Source: JBBROS01 sp965260995
GTDB taxonomy: Bacteria; Pseudomonadota; Alphaproteobacteria; Acetobacterales; Acetobacteraceae
Direction: 5' to 3'
Assembly: GCA_965260995.1 (NCBI GenBank)
Contig: CBDHCD010000003.1
Coordinates: 992,001-1,056,000 of the forward strand
DNA length: 64,000 nt
In this document: in pieces, positions 42,414-51,444 of the stretch
How positions within the stretch are numbered: the stretch's first letter is position 1
How the letters are laid out: each line of letters opens with the position of its first letter
The notes under the pieces: generated by a model
The model's input: the letters and a program-made list of their open reading frames with translations, nothing else
Told to the model about the DNA's origin: nothing
Databases searched by the model: none
Translations under genes and position numbers: made by a program

Positions 42414-44915
42414 ATGTTGGGCTTCAACTCTCGGGTCAAAGCCGTGCTCGGCCCGACCAACACCGGCAAGACGCATCTCGCCATCGAGCGGATGCTGGCC
42501 CACGCCTCCGGCATCATCGGCTTTCCGTTGCGCCTGCTCGCGCGGGAGAATTATGACCGCATGGTGGCGAAGAAAGGGGTGCGCCAGGTCGCGCTGATCA
42601 CGGGGGAGGAGAAGATCGTGCCGGCCGGGGCGCGATGGTTCTCCTGCACGGTCGAAGCCATGCCGCTCGACGTGCCGGCCGAGTTCCTGGCGGTGGACGA
42701 AATCCAGCTCTGCGCCGATCCTGATCGCGGACATGTGTTCACCGAGCGGCTGCTGCACGCCCGCGGGCTGGTCGAGACGATGTTTCTCGGGGCGGAGACC
42801 ATCCGGCCGTTGTTGCAGCGCCTGGTGCCTCAAGCGGAGATCGAGACCCGGCCGCGGCTGTCGCAACTCAACTACGCGGGACCGACGAAACTGATGCGCT
42901 TGCCGCCGCGCAGCGCGGTGGTGGCCTTCAGCGCCGGCGAAGTCTACGCGATCGCTGAGCTGATCCGCCGGCGGCGCGGAGGTTGCGCGGTGGTGATGGG
43001 CCGGTTGTCGCCGCGGACGCGCAACGCGCAGGTGCAGCTCTACCAGAACAAGGAAGTGGACTTCCTTGTGGCGACGGACGCGATCGGGATGGGCCTCAAC
43101 ATGGACGTGGACCACGTCGCCTTCGCCCGGCTGTCGAAGTTCGATGGGCGGCGGCCGCGGCGGCTGACGGCCGCCGAGGTGGCGCAGATTGCCGGGCGGG
43201 CTGGGCGCGGCATGCGCGACGGCACCTTCGGCACCACGGCGACGTGCCCGCCGCTGGAGGACGACCTGGTGCGCGCCGTCGAGCAGCACAGCTTCGAGCC
43301 GCTTGAGCAGCTGACGTGGCGCAACGCCGAGCTGGACCTGAGCAGCATCGACGGGCTGATGGCGAGCCTGCAAGCGCCGCCACCGCGCCCAGGGCTGGTG
43401 CGCGGGCCGGACGCGACCGACCTCGAGACGCTGATCGCGCTGTCGCGGGAAACGGAGATCAGGCAGCTGGCGCGGGGGCGGCGGTTGGTGCGGATGCTAT
43501 GGGAGACGTGCGGCATCCCAGATTTCAGGAAGCTGGCGGACGACACGCACCTGCGGCTGTGCGCCCGGGTGTTCACCCACCTGGCGCAAGAGGGTCGGGT
43601 GCCGACGGCGTGGCTCGACCAGGGAATCGCCGGGCTGGCGCGGACGGAGGGCGACATCGACACCCTGATGCAGCGTCTCTCCGGGGTGCGAATCTGGGCT
43701 TACATCGCGGCCCGGGCCGATTGGGTGACCGACGCCCCGGCGTGGCAAGCGCGGACGCGCGAGGTCGAGGACCTGCTGTCGGACGCGCTGCACGAGCGGC
43801 TGACGGCGCGGTTCGTCGACCGGCGGGCGGCGCACCTGTTGCGACGGATGGAGGAGAGCGCGGGGGAGGACCTGCTGAGCGCGGTCACGGCGCGCAACGA
43901 AGTCGTCGTCGAAGGCCACTCGGTCGGGCACGTCGAGGGGTTCGGCTTCGTGCCGGACCCGATGTCGGAAGGCCCGGAGCGCCGACTCGTGCTGCGGGCG
44001 GCGCGGCGGGCGCTGCGGGCCTGGATGCCGGGGCGGGTGACGCGGCTGGAGATGGCGGAGGACGCGGCGCTGTGCTGGACGGCGGACCACCGGCTGACGT
44101 GGGACGGGGTCGCGGTGGCGCGGCTGCGGCCGGGCGCGTCGTTGTTGCGGCCATTCGTGGAGCCGCTCGATAGCGAGTATTTGGACGGGGCGGCGCGGGA
44201 GCGGGTGCGGGTGCGCTTGGACCGGTTCGTGCGGGCGCAGGTCTCGTCGAGCCTGTCTCCGCTGTTCGCGGTGGAAGCGGGGGCGGCGGGCGATCCGGCA
44301 CTGCGGGGGCCGGTGCATCGAATCTTGGAGGCGGGCGGAGTGGCCGCGGGAGCGACGGAGGCGCTCGTGCCGCCGGCGCTGCGGGGTCGGCTGAAGGGGA
44401 TCGGGGTGCGAGCCGGGCGGTTCGCGCTGTTCCTGCCGGCGTCGCTGAAACCGCGGGCGGCGGCGATGCGGGCGGCGCTCTGGGCGCTGCGTCAGGGGAT
44501 GCCGACGCCTCGGCTGCCGGCGCCAGGCCTGGTGTCGTGCGTGCCGCCAGACGATTGGCCACCAGGGTTCGCGGCGGCGCTGGGCTGGGTGCAGGCCGGG
44601 CCGGTGCTGGTTCGGCTCGACATCGCCGAGCGGGTGACGGCGGAGCTGGCGTTCGCGACCCGGCGGGGTGCTGCCGCGGTGCCGGCCGAGATCGCGTCGC
44701 GGCTGGCCATCATGCCGGAGGCGCTGTCGGCGGTGTTGCGCGGGCTAGGGCTGCGGCTGACGCCGGGCGGGGTGCTGCCGGAAGGGGAGTACGGGCCGCC
44801 GGCGCCGGCGATGGTCCTGCCGCCGCGGCGGGCGCGGGTGGCGCCTGAAGCGCAGTCGCCGGCGCCGCCACGGCCTGACAACCCGTTCGCGGCGCTGATG
44901 GCGCTGCGCCGATGA
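42414..44915 (+). CDS. Suv3-like DExH RNA helicase
   Basis: The 833-residue protein has the P-loop VLGPTNTGKTHLA near the N-terminus, a DEIQ motif II (FLAVDEIQLCADPDRG), GRLSPRTRNAQVQLY, TDAIGMGLNMDVDHVAF and motif VI QIAGRAGRG. This set matches the mitochondrial Suv3/alphaproteobacterial helicase group, which unwinds RNA for decay. The C-terminal ~350 residues are Arg/Ala/Pro-rich and less conserved. I use the ATG at 42414. The Hsp15 gene is coupled by an ATGA overlap. Confidence 0.88.
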   Translation: MLGFNSRVKAVLGPTNTGKTHLAIERMLAHASGIIGFPLRLLARENYDRMVAKKGVRQVALITGEEKIVPAGARWFSCTVEAMPLDVPAEFLAVDEIQLCADPDRGHVFTERLLHARGLVETMFLGAETIRPLLQRLVPQAEIETRPRLSQLNYAGPTKLMRLPPRSAVVAFSAGEVYAIAELIRRRRGGCAVVMGRLSPRTRNAQVQLYQNKEVDFLVATDAIGMGLNMDVDHVAFARLSKFDGRRPRRLTAAEVAQIAGRAGRGMRDGTFGTTATCPPLEDDLVRAVEQHSFEPLEQLTWRNAELDLSSIDGLMASLQAPPPRPGLVRGPDATDLETLIALSRETEIRQLARGRRLVRMLWETCGIPDFRKLADDTHLRLCARVFTHLAQEGRVPTAWLDQGIAGLARTEGDIDTLMQRLSGVRIWAYIAARADWVTDAPAWQARTREVEDLLSDALHERLTARFVDRRAAHLLRRMEESAGEDLLSAVTARNEVVVEGHSVGHVEGFGFVPDPMSEGPERRLVLRAARRALRAWMPGRVTRLEMAEDAALCWTADHRLTWDGVAVARLRPGASLLRPFVEPLDSEYLDGAARERVRVRLDRFVRAQVSSSLSPLFAVEAGAAGDPALRGPVHRILEAGGVAAGATEALVPPALRGRLKGIGVRAGRFALFLPASLKPRAAAMRAALWALRQGMPTPRLPAPGLVSCVPPDDWPPGFAAALGWVQAGPVLVRLDIAERVTAELAFATRRGAAAVPAEIASRLAIMPEALSAVLRGLGLRLTPGGVLPEGEYGPPAPAMVLPPRRARVAPEAQSPAPPRPDNPFAALMALRR

Positions 44916-45286
44916 GCGAGGCCGAGGACCGCACGTGGCAGCGGCTGGACAAATGGCTGTGGTGCGCGCGCTTCCTCAAGGCGCGCGCCGATTGCGCGCG
45001 GCTCGTGCGGGGCGGCCTGGTACGGATCAACCGGCAGCCGACCGATAAGCCTCACGCGCGGCTGCGGCCGGGCGACGTGCTGACGTTGCCGTTGCGACGC
45101 GACGTGGTCGTGGTCCGCGTGCTGGCGCTCGCGGCCCGGCGCGGCCCGGCGTCGGACGCGCGCGGCTTATACGAGGCGCTGGACGGGTTGCGCGTCGAGG
45201 GAAACGACTGCATATCCGCACCGCCGCCAACGGACGAAATTGCCGTGGCATCGCCAGCCGAGGCCGAGACGAGGAGCACGCGATGA
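44912..45286 (+). CDS. hslR: S4-domain RNA-binding protein, Hsp15 family
   Basis: The 124-residue protein has an S4 domain: QRLDKWLWCARFLKARADCA, then GLVRINRQPTDKPHARLRPG and DVLTLPLRRDVVVVRV. Hsp15 binds stalled 50S subunits carrying nascent chains. The start overlaps the helicase stop (ATGA), and the stop overlaps the ferredoxin start. Confidence 0.87.
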   Translation: MSEAEDRTWQRLDKWLWCARFLKARADCARLVRGGLVRINRQPTDKPHARLRPGDVLTLPLRRDVVVVRVLALAARRGPASDARGLYEALDGLRVEGNDCISAPPPTDEIAVASPAEAETRSTR

Positions 45287-45615
45287 CCTACGTGGTCACC
45301 GAGAACTGCATCAAGTGCAAGTATATGGACTGCGTCGAGGTGTGTCCGGTGGATTGCTTCTACGTCGGCGAGAATATGCTGGTGATTCATCCGGACGAGT
45401 GCATCGACTGCGGCGTGTGCGAGCCGGAGTGCCCGGCGGAGGCGATCGTGCCGGACAGCGACGACCGGGCGACGGCGTGGGCGGAGCGGAACCGCGTGTT
45501 CTCGGTGCAATGGCCCAACATCACCCGCAAGGGCACGCCGCCCGACGATGCTGACGATTGGAAGGACAAGCCCGACAAAGAGGCGCTGTTCTCCGCCGAG
45601 GCCGGCGCACCCTGA
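45283..45615 (+). CDS. fdxA: 7Fe ferredoxin (FdxA)
   Basis: The 110-residue protein has two cluster-binding regions: CIKCKYMDCVEVCPVDCFY (spacing for a 3Fe-4S cluster with a distal Cys) and CIDCGVCEPECPAEAI (4Fe-4S). It ends with the C-terminal extension typical of alphaproteobacterial FdxA. It is an electron carrier; its partners are unknown here. GGAG precedes the ATG, which overlaps the hslR stop (ATGA). Confidence 0.94.
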   Translation: MTYVVTENCIKCKYMDCVEVCPVDCFYVGENMLVIHPDECIDCGVCEPECPAEAIVPDSDDRATAWAERNRVFSVQWPNITRKGTPPDDADDWKDKPDKEALFSAEAGAP

Positions 45616-45913
45616 GAGCGGGTGAAGGCATCATCCCGAGCTGGGCGGTGCTGTCGCAATTTCATGCGTTTGCCCGGCAGGCTGCCTCTCGGGATCACCC
45701 GGCCAAGTCTCCGTAGGCGCTTTAAAGCGGTTTCACGTCTTTAATCAAACCGACGTGGCCGTGTGTGACTTTTTTGCGATGGCGTGCTATGCCTTCCGTA
45801 CTGACAGGCAGCACGCTCTGTGTACGCGCGCCGTACTCGTTTCGTTCCACTTCTCGCGTTCGTCAAACCCGTTAGCTGCCTGTCTTCACGTGGACTAGGA
45901 GCAATCGAATACC
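45616..45913. other. Intergenic region upstream of carD with hairpin and GAAACC-type repeat
   Basis: This 298-nt gap holds ATCCCGAG (45633-45640) and its exact complement CTCGGGAT (45688-45695), which may form a long-loop hairpin after fdxA. It also holds a CGGTTT / AAACCG repeat (45728-45733 with 45747-45752) preceded by TTTAAAG, related to the palindrome at 25046. TTTTTT near 45771 is a possible end of transcription. No promoter box is obvious. Confidence 0.5.
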
Positions 45914-46684
45914 GTGCCGACGAAATCCGCCACCAAGGCAGGAGTTTCCAAGATGCCGCCTGCCGATCCAGCGCCTTCCCCTCCCATAACGCAGGCCACC
46001 GTGCCCGAGACAGCGAAGCCGTTGCCGCCTGTCGCCTCGCAGAAGCCGACCGGATTGCCGGAGCAGATGACGCGGCAGCCGCCCAAGATGCCCGGGCATA
46101 TGCCGGGGATGCACGGGCGGCCGCAGATCGTGCCCCGCGCCATGGCGGCCAAGGAAAGCTTCGCGGAAGGCGATTACGTCGTCTACCCGACGCACGGGGT
46201 CGGCAAGGTCGAGCGGATCGCCACGGAGGAGATCGCCGGGCACAAGCTCGAACTGATCCATATCACGTTCGAGGAGAACCGGATGACGTTGCGCGTGCCG
46301 GTGGCCAAGGCGCGGACGGCGGGGCTGCGGAAGCTGGCGACGCGCAAGACGTTCAACGAGGCGTTGGCGCTGTTGAAGGGCCGGGCGCGGATCAAGCGGA
46401 CGATGTGGTCCCGCCGGGCGCAGGAATATGACGCCAAGATCAACTCGGGCGACCCGATGGCGATCGCCGAGGTGGTGAGGGATCTGCACCGCAACGCCGG
46501 GCAACCGGACCAGAGCTTCAGCGAACGCCAGATCTACGAGGCGGCGATGGACCGGCTGGCGGCGGAACTGGCGGCGCTTGACAAGACGGACAAGGCGACG
46601 GCGGCGCAGCACCTGGCGGACTACCTCAAGACGATCGTCAAAGGCGGCGCCAACGCCGAACCGGAGATCGAAGAGGAGGCTTGA
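45914..46684 (+). CDS. CarD/CdnL-family transcription regulator with long N-terminal extension
   Basis: CarD-type proteins bind the RNA polymerase beta subunit and stabilise open promoter complexes. The C-terminal ~180 residues fit the family: FAEGDYVVYPTHGVGKVERI, FEENRMTLRVPVAKARTAGL, and TMWSRRAQEYDAKINSGDP with the promoter-contacting Trp. Before it are ~76 residues rich in Pro, Met, Gln and Thr, absent from typical CarD. The frame begins at a GTG at 45914 with AGGAG some 13-15 nt upstream. An ATG at 46142 would give the usual length, so the extension is uncertain. Confidence 0.88.
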   Translation: MPTKSATKAGVSKMPPADPAPSPPITQATVPETAKPLPPVASQKPTGLPEQMTRQPPKMPGHMPGMHGRPQIVPRAMAAKESFAEGDYVVYPTHGVGKVERIATEEIAGHKLELIHITFEENRMTLRVPVAKARTAGLRKLATRKTFNEALALLKGRARIKRTMWSRRAQEYDAKINSGDPMAIAEVVRDLHRNAGQPDQSFSERQIYEAAMDRLAAELAALDKTDKATAAQHLADYLKTIVKGGANAEPEIEEEA

Positions 46685-46715
46685 TCCGTCGAGTCCTCCT
46701 CTTTCTTCTCGCCCG

Positions 46716-47423
46716 TCAGCCGAACTGGACCAGCAGCCACACTGAGGCGGCCGAGAGCGCGGCGATCGCGGCAGCCAGGGCCGGGCTGGCGAAGCGGGGT
46801 TGGCGCATGGTGGCAGGAAGGCGTTTCTTGCCCGTCACCATGGCGCGCACCAGGTCGTGCCGCTTGACCGCCGCGTAGGCGATGATCGCCGCGATGTGCA
46901 ATACGACCAACGCCAGTATGACGTAGAAGACGTTGTGGTGCAGGCCGGTCAACGTGTTGCTGGTGGCGCGGGTGATATGGTGGGCGAGCGGGCCTTCGTT
47001 CAGGACGTCGTCGTTGCTGAACAGGCCGGTCCCGACCTGCGCGACGAGCGCCAGCAACATGGCCAGCACCATCCAGCCGCCGGCGGCGTTGTGGCCGATC
47101 TCGGTGTCCGGCTCGCGGTGGGTGAAGCGGGCGAGATGGCGCAAGCCGGCGACCGGGCTGCGGAGGAAGTTGGCGAAACGGGATGTGTCGCTGCCGACGA
47201 AGCCCCATGCCAGCCGGAACAGCAGGGCTGCGAGAACCACGTAACCGGAGATGAAATGAAGCTGGATCCAGTCCAGTTGGATCGAGAGATAGCTGAAGGC
47301 AACCAGCAGCACGATCCCCCAGTGAAACAGGCGCGTGGGCGCGTCCCAAACGCGCATCAGCAGGTTCGGGACGCGGGGCTTGGCGGGGCCGAGCGGGAGG
47401 CGGCCGGCGGGGGGTCGAGGCAT
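46716..47423 (-). CDS. Cytochrome b561 / Ni-Fe hydrogenase b-type cytochrome family protein
   Basis: The 235-residue membrane protein has four to five hydrophobic helices and the family start VWDAPTRLFHWGIVLLVAFS. Likely haem-ligating His residues are in LFHW, LHFISGY, TGLHHNVFY and VLHIAAII. Such proteins pass electrons between the quinone pool and periplasmic partners such as c-type cytochromes. No partner gene is adjacent. Confidence 0.85.
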   Translation of the reverse strand: MPRPPAGRLPLGPAKPRVPNLLMRVWDAPTRLFHWGIVLLVAFSYLSIQLDWIQLHFISGYVVLAALLFRLAWGFVGSDTSRFANFLRSPVAGLRHLARFTHREPDTEIGHNAAGGWMVLAMLLALVAQVGTGLFSNDDVLNEGPLAHHITRATSNTLTGLHHNVFYVILALVVLHIAAIIAYAAVKRHDLVRAMVTGKKRLPATMRQPRFASPALAAAIAALSAASVWLLVQFG

Positions 47424-47514
47424 GGCGTGTTCCTGAATTCCAGATGATTATGCCGCCGCGACGATGGGCGGGGAAGCACTTGACGGCGGCATATAGCAAC
47501 GCCATGCGGCGCGG

Positions 47515-48360
47515 GTGAATGCGCCTCTCCTCGGTTTCGGCAAGCCGGCGCTGGCCTACATGCCGGCTTTGGCCGCGCTGGTGATCGCCTTGGCCGGTGG
47601 ACTGGCCGCGCGGCGTCGACCCGGATGGCTGCCCGTCGCCGCGTCGATCGCCGCGGCAGTGGGATGGCTGCTGGTGACGCATCCGCTGCGAGCGGTGCTG
47701 TGGCCGCGCTCGTCGTCCGATTACCTGGTCATGCCCGCGTTTGCGATGCTCGCCGCGGTGCTGCTCGGGGTGTGGACGGGAACAGGGGCGGCGCGGGGGC
47801 GGTGGGCGATGATCGCGGCCGTGCTGTTCGGTGGCTGGTGGCTGGCCGGGCTGGTGGGGCGGCTGGAGTTCTGGCGGGCGTGGGTGGTGACCGCGCTCGC
47901 GGCCGCGGCGTTGCACTGGCTCGGGGCGGGCGCGCCCCGGCGGGCGGCCGCGGCCGCGTTGACCTTATGGGGTGGGCTGGTGCTGGCAGGGGCGCCGATG
48001 ACGCTGACTGCCGCATCGCTCGTGCTGGTCGCAGTGGCGGCCGGCCTGACGATCTCAGGCACGGTGACCTCAGGTGCGGCATTCACCGGCGCGACGGTCA
48101 CGAGCGGGGCGGTGCCGCCGGTGTTGCTGGCATTCGGGATCGCGGCGGCCGCGCTCGGGACCGGACGCCTCCTACGGGGCGGGACGGGGCTGGTGGCTCT
48201 CGTTTGCGTCGCCGCCATCGCCGCGCCGGGGTTGATGGCGCTGGTGGAGCGCGGACTCGGCCGGCGGCTGGGCCGGGCCGGGCCGCTGATCGCTCCGGTG
48301 CTGGCCGCGGCGGGCGCTTTGGGCGTCGCCTGGGTTGGGGCACGGCTGCTAAGGCGCTGA
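47515..48360 (+). CDS. Polytopic membrane protein of unknown function
   Basis: The 281-residue product has about eight to nine hydrophobic helices rich in Ala, Gly, Leu and Val, and starts with a GTG at 47515. A short Gly/Thr repeat (TISGTVTSGAAF, TGATVTSGAV) lies between helices near residue 185. I recognise no family. It is followed after 53 nt by psd. Confidence 0.6.
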   Translation: MNAPLLGFGKPALAYMPALAALVIALAGGLAARRRPGWLPVAASIAAAVGWLLVTHPLRAVLWPRSSSDYLVMPAFAMLAAVLLGVWTGTGAARGRWAMIAAVLFGGWWLAGLVGRLEFWRAWVVTALAAAALHWLGAGAPRRAAAAALTLWGGLVLAGAPMTLTAASLVLVAVAAGLTISGTVTSGAAFTGATVTSGAVPPVLLAFGIAAAALGTGRLLRGGTGLVALVCVAAIAAPGLMALVERGLGRRLGRAGPLIAPVLAAAGALGVAWVGARLLRR

Positions 48361-48413
48361 CCAAGGAGGCGCAACTTGTGCCGTCCGGCGACGCACCCCA
48401 TACAGGCCCCATC

Positions 48414-49100
48414 ATGACCCTCTCAGAAACGCTTCGCACCGTGCTCGCGCCGCCGCACCCGGCCGGGCGGCCTTTCTTGTTGATCGGCGCCGCCGTGGCC
48501 CTGCTCGGGTTGGTGGTCGCGACCTGGCTGTTCGTGCTGGGGCTGCTGTTCGTGCTGTTCTGCCTCTATTTCTTCCGCGATCCGGAGCGGGTGCCGCCGG
48601 CGCGGCCCGGGGCGGTGGTGGCGCCGGCGGACGGGCACGTGGTTTCGGTCGCGCCGGTGGTGCCGCCGGCCGAGCTGGGCATCGGCACGGCGCCGTGCTG
48701 GCGGGTGGCGACCTTCCTGTCGGTCATGGACGTGCACGTGAACCGTGTGCCGGCGGCAGGCGTGGTGACGCGGATCGCCTACCGGCACGGGGCCTTCGTC
48801 AACGCGGGGCACGACAAGGCGAGCGAGCACAACGAGCGCAACGCGCTGGCGATCCGTCTGCCCGGCGGCGGGCAGATCGCGGTGGTGCAGATCGCCGGCC
48901 TGATCGCGCGGCGGATCGTCTGCCAGGTGCGTGAAGGCGACCAGGTGCGGACCGGCGACCGTTTCGGCATCATCCGTTTCGGCAGCCGGACGGACCTCTA
49001 CCTTCCGGAAGGGATCAAGCCGCTGGTGGCCGAGGGACAGACGATGATCGGTGGCGAGACCCTGATCGCCGAGCTGCCGCCGGGCAGGGCCGACGATTGA
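48414..49100 (+). CDS. psd: Phosphatidylserine decarboxylase (short form)
   Basis: Psd converts phosphatidylserine to phosphatidylethanolamine. The 228-residue proenzyme has a membrane-embedded N-terminus, LYFFRDPERVPP, VVAPADGHVVSV, DVHVNRVPAAG, NAGHDKASEHNERN and the self-cleavage site GIIRFGSRTDLYLP, where the Ser of FGS becomes the pyruvoyl group. Length and motif fit the short Psd-A type of alphaproteobacteria. Its stop overlaps the pssA start (TTGA), coupling the two steps. Confidence 0.94.
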   Translation: MTLSETLRTVLAPPHPAGRPFLLIGAAVALLGLVVATWLFVLGLLFVLFCLYFFRDPERVPPARPGAVVAPADGHVVSVAPVVPPAELGIGTAPCWRVATFLSVMDVHVNRVPAAGVVTRIAYRHGAFVNAGHDKASEHNERNALAIRLPGGGQIAVVQIAGLIARRIVCQVREGDQVRTGDRFGIIRFGSRTDLYLPEGIKPLVAEGQTMIGGETLIAELPPGRADD

Positions 49101-49966
49101 GCGACGGACGAGCATCGCCGGTCAGCCGCCTCAAGACGCGGTTCCGGCCCAGGCAGCGGCCGCGCTTCTCCGGGCCGTCGTTCAACCGCATGATCCCGAA
49201 CATCATGACGCTGCTCGGGCTGTGCGCCGGGCTGACGAGCATGCGTTACGCCCTGGAAGGGCGGTTCGGGTCGGCGGCGGTGGCCGTGGTCGTCGCGGGC
49301 TGCATCGATGGGCTGGACGGACGGCTGGCGCGGCTGCTGAAGGCGACGTCGCGGTTCGGAGCCGAGTTCGACAGCCTGGCGGATTTCTGCTGCTTCGGCG
49401 TAGCGCCGGCGTTCATCCTATACCTATGGTCATTGCAGGGCGCGCGCGGCTTCGGCTTCACGCCCTGCCTGATGTTCGCGGTGTGCATGGCGCTGCGGCT
49501 GGCGCGGTTCAACGCGGCGCTGGATACCAGCCCGCCGATCCGGCACGCTTACGCCTACAACTTCTTCACTGGCGTGCCGGCGCCGGCGGGGGCGGGACTG
49601 GCGCTGTTCCCGCTGTTCCTCGGGCTGGAAGGCCGGTCGCTGCAAATCGACTGGGTGCAGGCGCTGGCCCGGCATCCGCTGTTCTGCGCCGCGGTGCTGG
49701 TGGGCACGGCGCTGCTGCTGGTATCGACCCTGCCGGTCTGGAGCTTCAAGAACTTCAAGGTGCCGCGGGAGTACGTGCTGCCGCTGCTGCTCGGCGTCGG
49801 CACCTTCGCGGCGGTGCTGGTGGCCGACCCCTGGGCGGCGCTGGCGGTGGCCGGGCTGATCTACGTCGGCATGCTGCCGTTCAGCCGCCGCAGCTTCCGT
49901 CGCCTGCAGGAAGCGGCGGAGCAAGGACGCTCGGACCATCAAGCCCCCACGGCCGTAGAACGGTGA
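49097..49966 (+). CDS. pssA: CDP-diacylglycerol-serine O-phosphatidyltransferase
   Basis: PssA makes phosphatidylserine from CDP-diacylglycerol and serine, the step before Psd. The 289-residue membrane protein has the CDP-alcohol phosphotransferase signature DGLDGRLARLLKATSRFGAE then FDSLAD (DxxDGxxAR...GxxxDxxxD), and about eight hydrophobic segments. The start is a TTG overlapping the psd stop. Its last 28 bp overlap the convergent membrane-protein gene. Confidence 0.93.
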   Translation: MSDGRASPVSRLKTRFRPRQRPRFSGPSFNRMIPNIMTLLGLCAGLTSMRYALEGRFGSAAVAVVVAGCIDGLDGRLARLLKATSRFGAEFDSLADFCCFGVAPAFILYLWSLQGARGFGFTPCLMFAVCMALRLARFNAALDTSPPIRHAYAYNFFTGVPAPAGAGLALFPLFLGLEGRSLQIDWVQALARHPLFCAAVLVGTALLLVSTLPVWSFKNFKVPREYVLPLLLGVGTFAAVLVADPWAALAVAGLIYVGMLPFSRRSFRRLQEAAEQGRSDHQAPTAVER

Positions 49967-51405
49967 GAGGCCGCCCGCCGGCGTCTGTCGGCGAGGGCGA
50001 AAAAAGGCGGCAGCACGACGAGCCAGGCGATCCGCGCCTGGTAGCGATGATGAGGGTGGGAGAGCGCGCCGGTCGAGAACGCGTTGGCGAGGAGCCCGAT
50101 CAGCACGAGGACGGCGAGGGTGGCGGCAGTGTGATCGTTGCGCCAGCGAAGCACGGCGACGATGATTGTTCCCAGCGTGCCGAACGCGAGGACGGCGGCG
50201 TGCAAAGGGTTCAGCCAGGTGGCCGCCCCTGGAAGCCTGCCCCTGGCCTGGCGGGATTGGGCGAAGCGGTGGGCTTCGGCAGGCGGGAAGTAGGCTCGCA
50301 GCCGAGGCAATACAGTAACGTCCAGCCAGGCAGGGCCGAGGGCGTCGCCCACGTGGGTTAGGCCAAGCTGCTCGACGGTGTTGCGCAAGGCAGCCTTGAA
50401 GACGCCGAATGGTTCGGCGGCGATCGTCCCGGCAACGATCCTGGCCGCCTCGGGGGCGAGACGGGTCGGGCCGTAGCCGTTGGCCCAAACAGGGCCGTCC
50501 GGGTCCCACAGGAACGCGTCGCTGTCGTCCGGCAGGCGGTCTTTCCAGGCGCAGAGGCGGAACCCGGCATCGGGACAGGCACGTTGGAGGTAATCGCGGG
50601 CCGGGCCGTCGGCGGCGAGACGGGCGAGGGCGAAATTGGCGCCGTAGGGAGAAATGGCCACCACGCCGTTGCCGACGACGTTGGTGACCACGATGAGGAC
50701 CAAGGCGGCCGCCAGCGGAACGGCGGGACGCCACGGCACCCGCCAGCGGAGGAGGGCCAGGGCGGCGATGCAGGCGGCCGCCAACACCAGATGGGCGAGG
50801 TGCGTCGCGATGGCGATCGTCGTCACGATGGAAACCCAGGCGATTGCCCAAGCACCCGGAGCGCGCGCCGCTTCCGTCTTCGTCACGGGATGGGCTGCCG
50901 CGGGCCGGGCGAAGGACAGCACGAACAGACCCAGCACCGTGATCGGCGCGAAGATGTCGGGCATCAGGAGCGATGCGAACCACGGCGCCGCGGTGCCGAC
51001 GGCAAGCACCAGGCATAAAATCAGATGATCGATGGCCCGGGGACGGCGCAGAGCGGCTTGCGTCATCCACAGCATGGCCGACAGCATGACGGCTTGTACT
51101 AGGGCGACGGGCCAGAGGCTCAGACGCCAGTGGAATGGCGTGAGCAAGGGTCCGTAAACCCAGGGCTTGTCCCAGCCCATGTCAGGCATGAGGGCCTGTT
51201 CCAGGAAGCCGCCCGTGTCGCTGAAGACGAGCGGATAACCATTGTAGAACGCCGGCCAGACCAGCAAAACTGCGCCGGCGACGACTGCGGAGAAGCTGAC
51301 GATCAAGTCAATCGCCGATTTTGAATCATCACGCGGTCGAGTTCGGGACACCACTTGACGTTCTGCGAAGCCCGGGCGTTGCCTCGGATCATAACTCCTC
51401 CACAA
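49939..51405 (-). CDS. Large polytopic membrane protein, possibly glycosyltransferase C-like
   Basis: The 488-residue product has about ten or more transmembrane helices. Its first extracytoplasmic loop is YNGYPLVFSDTGGFLEQALM, with an acidic Asp as in GT-C or PMT-type transferases, and a large soluble loop follows (RLAADGPARDYLQRACPDAG and beyond). I recognise no specific family. The longest frame starts at TTG 51405; GTG 51354 or 51351 and TTG 51306 are alternatives. TTG 51306 overlaps the stop of a small upstream frame (51303-51392). Confidence 0.65.
   Translation of the reverse strand: MWRSYDPRQRPGFAERQVVSRTRPRDDSKSAIDLIVSFSAVVAGAVLLVWPAFYNGYPLVFSDTGGFLEQALMPDMGWDKPWVYGPLLTPFHWRLSLWPVALVQAVMLSAMLWMTQAALRRPRAIDHLILCLVLAVGTAAPWFASLLMPDIFAPITVLGLFVLSFARPAAAHPVTKTEAARAPGAWAIAWVSIVTTIAIATHLAHLVLAAACIAALALLRWRVPWRPAVPLAAALVLIVVTNVVGNGVVAISPYGANFALARLAADGPARDYLQRACPDAGFRLCAWKDRLPDDSDAFLWDPDGPVWANGYGPTRLAPEAARIVAGTIAAEPFGVFKAALRNTVEQLGLTHVGDALGPAWLDVTVLPRLRAYFPPAEAHRFAQSRQARGRLPGAATWLNPLHAAVLAFGTLGTIIVAVLRWRNDHTAATLAVLVLIGLLANAFSTGALSHPHHRYQARIAWLVVLPPFFALADRRRRAASHRSTAVGA
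51303..51392 (-). CDS. Possible 29-residue leader peptide
   Basis: An ATG at 51392 preceded by GGAGGAG opens a 29-codon frame (MIRGNARASQNVKWCPELDR at the start). Its TGA overlaps an in-frame TTG of the membrane-protein gene (TTGA), the same junction style used elsewhere in this window. It may be a coupled leader or chance; no homology is recognised. Confidence 0.3.
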   Translation of the reverse strand: MIRGNARASQNVKWCPELDRVMIQNRRLT

Positions 51406-51444
51406 AGGAGCACGGCCCGAGGCGACTCGCGAAAGCTGTTCGAA

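Noticed and set aside
45820..46431. 203-codon plus-strand frame overlapping carD
   Set aside because: It is a shifted shadow of the CarD frame, Ala/Arg/Asp/Gly-rich; CarD has clear family motifs.
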